Origin: Cryptomeria japonica | Taxonomy: Eukaryota; Streptophyta; Pinopsida; Cupressales; Cupressaceae | Assembly: GCF_030272615.1 (NCBI RefSeq) | Contig: NC_081406.1 | Span: forward strand, 170,047,361-170,111,360 | Direction of reading: 5' to 3' | DNA length: 64,000 nucleotides | Shown: positions 56,543 through 64,000 of the stretch, in pieces | Numbering within the stretch: the first letter of the stretch is position 1 | Layout: every line of letters begins with the position of its first letter | Translations under genes and position numbers: made by a program | The notes under the pieces: generated by a model | The model's database searches: none | Told to the model about the DNA's origin: nothing | The model's input: only the letters and a program-made list of their open reading frames with translations

Positions 56543-57790
56543 TCATCTCACCCTAAACAATGCTCTCCTATGTTTGGGTTCCTCCTTAACCGGTTGTCTG
56601 ATCAAAATCCTCTTGAACATCAGAATCTCACCAACTTTTGATTCAATCTGGTCCACATCCAATGTCTTGCTACTTGAAGAGTCTTCTTGTGCATAAGCAA
56701 CCCTCTTTCCACTATTTGATGTGGTAGGCTTGTCAGGGCATCTATATGTCGGGTGTCCCAATTGTCCATAATTGTAACACTTCATTGTTGCAAAATAGGA
56801 GTTACCTCTGTTGGTACCTCTACCCCTATTTGGACCACCTTGTGCACCTCTTCCTCTAGAATGTCCTCCTCTAATATTGGTTTCACTACCATGCTCAGTC
56901 AACTTGGCTTCTCCTTGGTTCCTCTACTCATTTGTCTTGCTTTGGTAACCACCTTGGTGATTCACTTGCTCTCTACCTCTGCCTCTACCCCTGTTATTGG
57001 AGTCTCCTTTCCTTTTGTTCCTCTCTTCTACCTTGACAGCAAGCTGATGACATTTCTGCATAGTAGTAGGAGTCCATAGGTTTATCTCCTCCTGAATGTT
57101 CCACTTTAGGCTGCTTAGATACCTAGCCACCTTAATAGATTCATCTTCTTGAACTTCAGATCTAAGACATAGCTTTTGAAACTCTTCAGTGTAAGAGGTT
57201 ACATCAAGATCTTTTTGCTTCAATCCTTGTCTCTTCTTATGAAGTTGGACTTCATAATCCTCTGGTAAGTAGTTCTCCTTAATCTTACTCACCATAGCCT
57301 TCCAATTTGCAATAGGTAGCTTTCCCATGCTAACCCTTTCTTCTTGCAGGTACTTCCACCATGTCAAAGTTGCTCCCCTTAATCTTGATTTGGCAACTTT
57401 AACCTTCTGAGCCTCTGTCACTTCTTCACACTCAAAGTGGTTTTCCATGCCCTCAATCCATTCCATAACAGTGTCTATGTCCATTCTTCCACTGAAATGT
57501 GGCAATCCTTCAAAAGCTTTGGTGTTCAAAGCGTTAATAGCCTTCACAAAAGGTTCTTCATTGAACAAGGGATCTAGTTCACAGTTCTCTTGCCTTTACC
57601 CTTGGTGTCTTCATCCCAAGGTTCATGTGTTCTCTGATCCACCACTTCCTGCAGTTTATCCCTTATCTCACTCATAGCTGCTTCAAGGAGTCTATTTTTC
57701 TCCTTCTGCTCTTCTACTTCTCTAGCCAGCTCTGCATTAGTAACCATTGTTCTCTCCCCTACTGATTCACTAGTATATAGAGACATACAC
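56543..57790 (-). pseudogene. D gag
   Basis: Starts MSLYTSESVGERTMVTNAEL with a coiled-coil (EQKEKNRLLEAAMSEI). A frame change near 57575 leads to the gag core: HFSGRMDIDTVMEWIEGMEN, ATLTWWKYL, YEVQLHKKRQGLKQKDLDVT, SYTEEFQKLCLRSEV, KVARYLSSL. An Arg/Gly-rich stretch (about 56830-57000) and a zinc knuckle CYNYGQLGHPTYRC follow; its second Cys is Tyr. A TAG lies at 56924 and a TGA at 56543. Confidence 0.92.
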
Positions 57791-57808
57791 AGTCCAACAA
57801 GTCTTTTA

Positions 57809-57826
57809 CTTGCTCTGATACCAATC
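57809..57826 (-). other. Primer-binding site of D
   Basis: On the minus strand TGGTATCAGAGC (initiator-Met tRNA complement) follows the 5' LTR. Confidence 0.93.
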
Positions 57827-59415
57827 TGATGGGATGGGGTTTGGGATAGACTGGCCTAGTCTATGCTCTTGGATCCTTTCCTTGGATCATCTAGTGTTCT
57901 CTACACACCCTAGGGTCTCTAGGACTTCCCTTTGCTTGAGGAATCCCTGACCTTGCCCAATCCACCCACCAATGAGTTGCAATGCTGCTCCTAAGGTCTC
58001 ACCTACTCATGAGACTCAAAACCCCTCACTATGGCTAACAAGGGCTAATATTGTTCCACACTTTCCAAGGTATTAGCAAGGTTAAATAAGGTCTTAAACC
58101 ATGTTTTACATCCTTCCATGTGCCCCCAAGAAGTTTCTACCTTCATCCTTTCTACCGATTTCACTAGTTTGTGTTTTTGCTTACAAAACAAGGCTACAAG
58201 GATTAGGACCAATTAGGCCTCCTACCCGGTCCTTTAGGGCTTTTTCTCACAAACAATGCATACACAACCCAAACTCCCAAAATGGACTACCAATCAATTG
58301 TCAAGGGCTCAAGGATTTTCTAGGTTTTGGGCCTCCAAGTGGCCGTACAGTGCCTAGGGCAAATTTTTGGGGTTTTTAAGGGTTTTGTGAGGGTTTTGTG
58401 GTCTGCCTGGGTCACAATGAAGGTTTTGTGTGTTAGCCACCTTGTTTGGATTGGTGGAGGATCCCCCTTCACACCAATGATGCTTCTAACACTCCTCTAC
58501 ACCTCCTCCAAAGGATGTACTCTCCTCTGTCCAACCTTGCTCTCCAAGACCTCTACAATCTAACATCTCCTAATCGGGCACTGTCCAGTCTCGCCTAGGA
58601 GTGGGTCTTTGCTTGGCCTTCCTGCATTTTTAAGGGCCCTTCTTTTTTTGCAATATGGTACAAGGTCTGCACTCTCATTCCCCATGGTTTCATGGTGGTT
58701 CCACAACAGGGAATGAAGTTATGCAGCCATTTACACAATCCTATCCAAAACTGGACAATAAGGAGACAGTTTACAAACTATTTACAAACACACTCAATCT
58801 GCTAGTAAAAACCTAAGCTAATTGCTTGAAATGAAATTATTTGCACCATGAAAAACATTCCACACAGTTTTGGATGTTTCTCAATCCATTAACTTGCTTG
58901 GTTGTTTCATTCAAACCGACCGGTAACAATTTTACAGTCTTAGCCTAGTTTTTTTTCTTAGGTCGTACAATATCTAACATCCAACCCACTGATTTAGGGT
59001 TTGGAAATACTTATACCACCTTTGCCTCAGTCGGTGTGCCAAAATTAGGGCTCTCCACGCACAACAAGGGTCTATGCCCATTTTGGGTGGAAAAGTTGCT
59101 TGACAACTTTTAAAAGTTGTCATGCAACTTTTGCATCTTTTGAGCAACTTTGCCATTGTTGCTTTTCATGACTCCTAAGCCTATTTTGGGCTATCCTAAG
59201 GACATCAACATTCCAATAAGGCCTAACACACACTCCAGGCACACTCAACCTCTCCTACATAAGAAATCACAACAAACTCACTAAGGACCTAAAACTAGGA
59301 CCTAGTCTAGCACACATGAGCTCATGGCTCTTATTCATGTACAATGGCTTCTAAAGAAGCATAATACCAACAAAAAAAAGAAAGAGAAGGAGTTGGGAAG
59401 GGTGCTCCTACACCA
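57827..59415 (-). repeat. 5' LTR of D (right copy)
   Basis: 1589 bp, matching 51562-53150. Confidence 0.95.
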
Positions 59416-59600
59416 TTTTTGTAGAAAAAAGATTCTATCAAACATGCTTTTTGGTTATGTCCTCATGTTCGCCACTTGTGGTGTGCCCTCTTCTCCATTC
59501 TCCCAACTCTTTTCACTCCACCTTGGTCTTGGAGAAGTGATCTTCTTGGGTTGTCCTCTCTCCATAATACCATCACCCAGACCTTAAGACAGGTTATCAT
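59416..59600 (+). pseudogene. LINE L ORF2: zf-RVT end
   Basis: Continues the LINE after D: RKKDSIKHAFWLCPHVRHLW, then PPWSWRSDLLGL. With CPFC from the other side of D this forms the C-x2-C...H-x4/5-C zinc motif at the end of plant L1 ORF2. Downstream coding fades by about 59750. Confidence 0.85.
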
Positions 59601-59749
59601 GGCTTCATTTGAAAATTTCGTTGTCAATCTATTTTCTCTCAATCCTTTCTTCCCTTACACATTGAACTCCACACAATTTGCAATAGCTTATCCCTCTAGA
59701 TCCAGGTTCTGTAGACTACATCTAGCTTGACTCTCGATCTATTAACATT

Positions 59750-60597
59750 TTTGATGACATCCAAACATAAATTAAAACTTTGGTCATAAGTTGCAGGACT
59801 CTAATGAAGGGAGTTTGGAACAGCGGTGATATGCTCCAATTCTTAATTGATTTTATTAGCAATTGGTTTGTGGTTGTATCCTTAGTTGGGAGAGCATTGA
59901 AATCTTCAGAGAATTCTTTGATCATGTCTTCTTTATTCATTAGAGGGAGACATTAAATAGTTTCATTGGCTCATTATTCTTTAGTAGTTATATTGGCTCT
60001 GTATACTTCTACAGTTATGCACCCCACCATTACAATGTGTCCCAACCTAGAGACTTCAAGAGAAGACTTCTTGAACTTCTTGTGAGGTCTACTATATTCA
60101 ACTACTACCTTCAGTTTTCTAGCCCATTCGAAAAGATTGGGTTCAAGGTTTCAGAATGATCTACAATATACAGCTACTACCTTCAATTTTCCAACCCATT
60201 GGAGAAGCTTGGGTTCAAGGTTTCGGAATGAACAGCTGATTACAATGAACACTTAATGCAATTTTTAGCCTCACCCATCTACCCACAAAGGAGATGTTGC
60301 TGCTATGTGATCATCCACACCACTTCTGAGAATAAATTTTATACTAATACAAAAGCTTAGTACTAGTATTTTGATGGTTCTCTCTTATGCCCTTGCAGGT
60401 TCTTTATGTGTGTATATGCACCTAGATGTGATAGTTTGGAACTATGTTTTCCAACTATTTGGTATTCTACTATTTGTACATGTCATGGTAATTGTTTCTG
60501 AACAACTCTCTCTATAGCTGATTTGTTGATTAGTTGTTTTGTATTTTTATTCTTCTTTTCACTTTTAAAAAAAAAGAAATAATTCACGTCAAAAAAA
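59750..60597 (+). other. LINE L 3' untranslated region and poly(A)
   Basis: Non-coding, containing a short near-duplicate pair (about 60085-60160 and 60165-60235, with CTACTACCTTCA-TTTTC and GGGTTCAAGGTTTC). It ends in two A runs at 60567-60575 and 60591-60599. Confidence 0.75.
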
Positions 60598-60613
60598 AAC
60601 TCTTGGTTTTTTT
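60598..60613. repeat. Target-site duplication of LINE L (right)
   Basis: AACTCTTGGTTTTTTT, identical to 37807-37822; the T run is longer here (14 T). Confidence 0.88.
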
Positions 60614-61387
60614 TTTTTTTCGTACATATTCTATGACAAGCTTTTTATGGATTTATGGACTATTTTTAGCCAAGAATAAATTGGAGGCTGTGACATGTCT
60701 TTTCGTGAATATTTTTGGACGGAAATATAAAAATAATATTAATTATTAATGTTAGAGAAAAGGGGCATTGGAATTTATGAGAAAATTTGGAGCTTTAACA
60801 TCTATGCAATGCAATCAATTTCTTTATTTTAACATTTCATATTTTACATACTAAAACTTTATTAAAATTGTTTGAGTACATGTATCATTCATTAATCTAA
60901 GGACAAAACCCCTTGGATGCTAAAATCAAAGTAAGATACACCTTTAGTTTCTTCAAAACAATCTCATACAAAGGTTCTGATATGCACTTCAAAAATTGTT
61001 TGGTTTTTAGCATATTAGTTCTTCAATATTTTGTTTGTAGGACTTATAAAGGAAAGAGCTTCAACATATAGAGTTTTGTGAAAATTTGAATATCTCATGT
61101 TTTGTTTAAAAAATTGAATATCTCTTGTTTTGAAGATATATATATTTTATTTCAATTTATTGTTGCATATTTTATTACTATAAATCAACTTCAACATATT
61201 TACAAAGACACTCATTGTTTATATAAAAATTGTTAAATTGTGTTAATTCTATTGAATGAATTTCATTCATGTATTTTCAAAATTTATTTAAATTATATTG
61301 AAATATTTTGGATTTAATATTATTCACAAAAATATATGCTTGGTACACTACAAACTTTATAAAAGAAAAGTTTTCATTAGTGAGAAA
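60614..61387. other. AT-rich stretch without recognisable gene
   Basis: No conserved coding or repeat is recognised. It is the right flank of the LINE insertion. Confidence 0.6.
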
Positions 61388-62331
61388 TGTAGACACCTAA
61401 AATTGTCCATGCTTAATCACACTTAATTTTATCTATCATAAGCCATTAGCTAAATAAATATTATTTGTTTATTTTTGTTACCTTTCACTTAATCACATTA
61501 ATTAAATATTTTTTATTATTTATTAAATTATTAACTTAATTTAACAAATCACCCTTGTCTCTTCATCCTTGTCCATTTAATCCTAGCCATTGGATTCACT
61601 CATATGAATCGCAATCTAAAATTTTCATTATGTGATAAGTGTCCCTTTAATATGTTTAATAAGCCTTGTTCACATTCATTGAATCTAGACACTTACCAAA
61701 AGTCAAACTAACTTTCAATCTTATCCATCCATTCCATTCGACAACTCCAAATCCTAGCCATTCATAAAGGATGTTACCCTAATGCACTTCCTAACCTTAG
61801 CCCTTATCCATCATGTGAAACTTGTTATATGACTACAACTTTGATTCAAATCCCTAATCTTCAATCAATCCGATCCCTCCATCAACTAATCTATCTTAAT
61901 CCTTGATTTTGCCTCTTAAAATCTCTATTTATAAAACCCTTCACCCTTCACATTGCATCAAGTAATTGCTATTATGTTCATGCTACGATTTTGCCTCCAA
62001 AGGTTCCATTGCAAGAAGATCATGTTGGATTTCTATTAGACAAATTTACATTTCAAACAATCCTAGAGCATATCAATAGAATCATGGTGCATTCTATTTA
62101 GCTCAATCTAGGAGAATGAATATGCATTGAAGTAATTGTTAGTGTTTGATTGCATTTACTTAGTCATTTGTGCTTCAACACATGATCTTTGTCCTCAAGA
62201 AAGTAGATCAAATCTCTTGGGCATTGCAAAATCCAAAAGATACACAACAAAAATGAGATGGTTATCTTATCACAAATGGAAATTACAAGAAAAATCTTGT
62301 AACCCTTTATTAAAGTAAACATTCCCTTACA
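61388..62331 (+). repeat. Possible LTR
   Basis: Starts TGTAGACACC and ends ATTCCCTTACA, the plan seen in the A LTR (TGTAGC...CCCTACA). It is AT-rich and non-coding. No second copy or target duplication is found in the window, so this rests on end motifs only. Confidence 0.4.
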
Positions 62332-62363
62332 TTTAGGCTAGAGTTTCCAAGGGAAACTTCACA

Positions 62364-64000
62364 TGAGAGAAAGAATAGAATAGTTCAAGAAGTTGCTAGG
62401 ACAGTGATGATTGAAGGAAATGTGTCGCAAATCTACTAGAGAGAAGCCGTGAGTACTGCAGTATATACTTTGAACCAAATTCATATCAAAGGTGATACTA
62501 GTAAGACTCCTTATGATTTATAGTTTGGTCATGCTCCTACTTTTAGATATTTTAGATTTTTTTATATCAGAAGAGATGAAGACTTGGGAAAATTTGATGA
62601 TAGATATGATGAAGGAATTTTTCTTGGTTATTCTAATAAGTGTAAGGCTTATCAGTGTTATAACAAAAGACTAAGAAAGATAGTTGAAAGTGCTAATGTG
62701 AAAGTTGATGAAGGAAATGTGTATCAACTTAGATCTTATGGAAATGATTCAGATGATTAGGGTGTCAGTACAAATAAAGGAAAGCAAGTGCAAACCCCAT
62801 ATCAAATTCAGAATGTTCTGGAAAAGCTTGAGAATGAAGGTGTAGATGCTAATGCAGAGGAGAGAGTTCAAGACTCTGGAAACAGAGTTAATTTTAAGAC
62901 TCCCAGGTATGTAAAGTTACATCATTCAAAAAATTAGATCATAGGAGATAAGAATAGAGGTGTAATGACTAGGAGAAGAATTGTTGAAGAATATTGTTTG
63001 ATTTCTAAGATTGAACCTAAGGATGTTGATGAAGCTTGTAAAGATGAAAATTGGGTCAGAGCAATGGAAGAAGAGAAGAGCTTAATCAAATTGAAAATAA
63101 CAATACATGGATTTTAGTTCCCAGACCTAAAGATAAAAATGTAATTGGAACTAAGTGGGTGTTTCAGAATTAATTTAATGAACAAGGTGAGTTTGTTAGG
63201 AATAAAGTTAGACTTGTTTGCAATGGTTATTCACAGATGGAAGGTGTTGATTTTGAGGAGACTTTTGCTCTAGTAGCTAGAATTGAAGTTGTTAGATTAT
63301 TTCTTCCTTATGATGCTTACAAAGATTTCAAAGTTTATCAGATGGATGTCAAGTCAACCTTTCTTAATGGTGACCTGGATGAAGTTTATATTAAGCAACC
63401 AGATGGATTTCAGTTAACAGAGGAAAAGGATATGGTTTGCAGGTTGAAGAAAGCATTGTATGGATTAAAGCAAGCCCCCAGAGCTTGGTATGCAAGATTG
63501 GACAGGTATTTGATGAAGCTTGAATTCAATAAAGGTATTGTTGACAATAATTTATATTTCAAGATTGATAATGATAACATCTTAATTATTGTGGTATTTG
63601 TTGATGACATTATTTTTGGTGGAAATGATGGCTTGTGCAAGAATTTTGTTGATGATATGCAGAATGAATTTGAAATGTCCATGATTGGTGAGATGATTTT
63701 TTTCTTGGGATTGCAAATTTCACAGTCAAGTAAAGGTGTCTTTATATCTCAGTCTAAGTATGTGAAGTAATTCTTGAAAAAGTTTAGTTTTGATGATGCT
63801 AAGCCTATTAGTACTCCTATGGTAACCGGATGTAAGTTAACAAAAGATGATGATTCTCCGAAAGCAAATCAGACTAGATACAGATCTATGATTGGTGGAC
63901 TATTGTATTTGACTCAGACTAGACCTAATATTATGAATGTTGTTGGTCTTATTGCTAGATTTCAATTTGATCCTAAAGAATCTCATGTTGTAGCTATAAA
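62364..64000 (+). pseudogene. F: 3' part of a second copia pol gene (runs off window)
   Basis: Begins abruptly inside integrase (ERKNRIVQEVARTVM), continues with REAVSTAVYTLNQIHIKGDT, GKFDDRYDEGIFLGYSN and the [58 protein letters not shown], catalytic FVDDIIFGG (about 63597-63623), [15 protein letters not shown] and SMIGGLLYLTQTRP at the edge. It is close to B in sequence, so the same or a sister family. Gag, protease and the first half of integrase are missing on the left. Stops and a frame change near 63070 are present. Confidence 0.92.

Larger units (their letters stand above)
51562..59415 (-). mobile_element. D: complete Ty3/gypsy chromovirus
   Basis: Two LTRs of 1589 bp each (51562-53150, 57827-59415), an initiator-Met primer site, gag with zinc knuckle, protease, RT, RNase H, integrase and a terminal chromodomain-like segment, all on the minus strand, plus a purine tract. 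By eye the LTRs differ at about 14 sites in the first 320 bp. It lies in the zf-RVT region of the LINE. Pol reads in one frame, broken almost only by stop codons. Confidence 0.95.
37823..60597 (+). mobile_element. L: full-length L1-type LINE, interrupted four times
   Basis: Both ends are defined: a 16-bp target duplication and a 3' A-rich tail (60567-60599). It encodes ORF1 (DUF4283-like RNA-binding protein with zinc finger) and ORF2 (endonuclease, RT, zf-RVT). Subtracting insertions C with S2 and E, T2, S3 and D, each with one duplication copy, leaves about 6.2 kb, as expected for an intact plant L1. ORF2 reading continues across the four junctions. Many stops show it is inactive. Confidence 0.92.

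Overview
The window is a stretch of plant nuclear DNA made almost entirely of transposable elements stacked inside one another. I see no host gene, rRNA, tRNA or CRISPR array. LTR retrotransposons of Ty1/copia and Ty3/gypsy type, a plant L1-type LINE and TRIM-like miniature elements, with kilobase-sized LTRs and heavy decay, fit a very large plant genome such as a conifer or other gymnosperm. That assignment is an inference from repeat style, not proof. All coding regions are pseudogenes of mobile elements.

Region 1 (about 1-17.4 kb) is an old minus-strand Ty3/gypsy element (G1: gag at right, then protease, RT, RNase H, integrase towards the left). Its integrase is split by a complete, plus-strand, non-autonomous gypsy element (A, 3930-12339, 5-bp duplication ACCAT) that carries only a long protease-containing ORF with a G-patch-like segment. 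Its protease is split by a 376-bp TRIM (T1, 15428-15803). Left of G1 integrase lies an unidentified minus-strand coding remnant (about 200-2630).

Region 2 (17.4-21.9 kb) holds unassigned AT-rich DNA, a decayed minus-strand copia gag/protease and a likely single LTR.

Region 3 (21.9-36.3 kb) is a complete copia element (B, plus strand, 1.2-kb LTRs) split in its protease by a 7.4-kb element (N) with 2.5-kb LTRs and a single unknown ORF, which is a LARD-like non-autonomous retrotransposon.

Region 4 (37.8-60.6 kb) is one full-length LINE (L), bounded by a 16-bp target duplication and a poly(A) tail, and broken by four later insertion sites: a gag-protease-only gypsy element (C, itself containing a solo LTR E and adjoining an LTR-like block S2), a TRIM-family solo LTR (T2), a minus-strand copia-type solo LTR (S3) and a minus-strand chromovirus (D). 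Removing these leaves about 6.2 kb, the usual size of a plant L1 LINE, and the reading frame closes across the junctions.

Region 5 (60.6-64 kb) has AT-rich DNA, a possible LTR and the 3' part of a second copia element (F) running off the window. The relative order of insertion can be read directly: G1 before A and T1; B before N; L before C, T2, S3 and D; C before E. By eye the LTR pair of D differs least among those compared (about 4% in the first 320 bp), and those of B and N clearly more.
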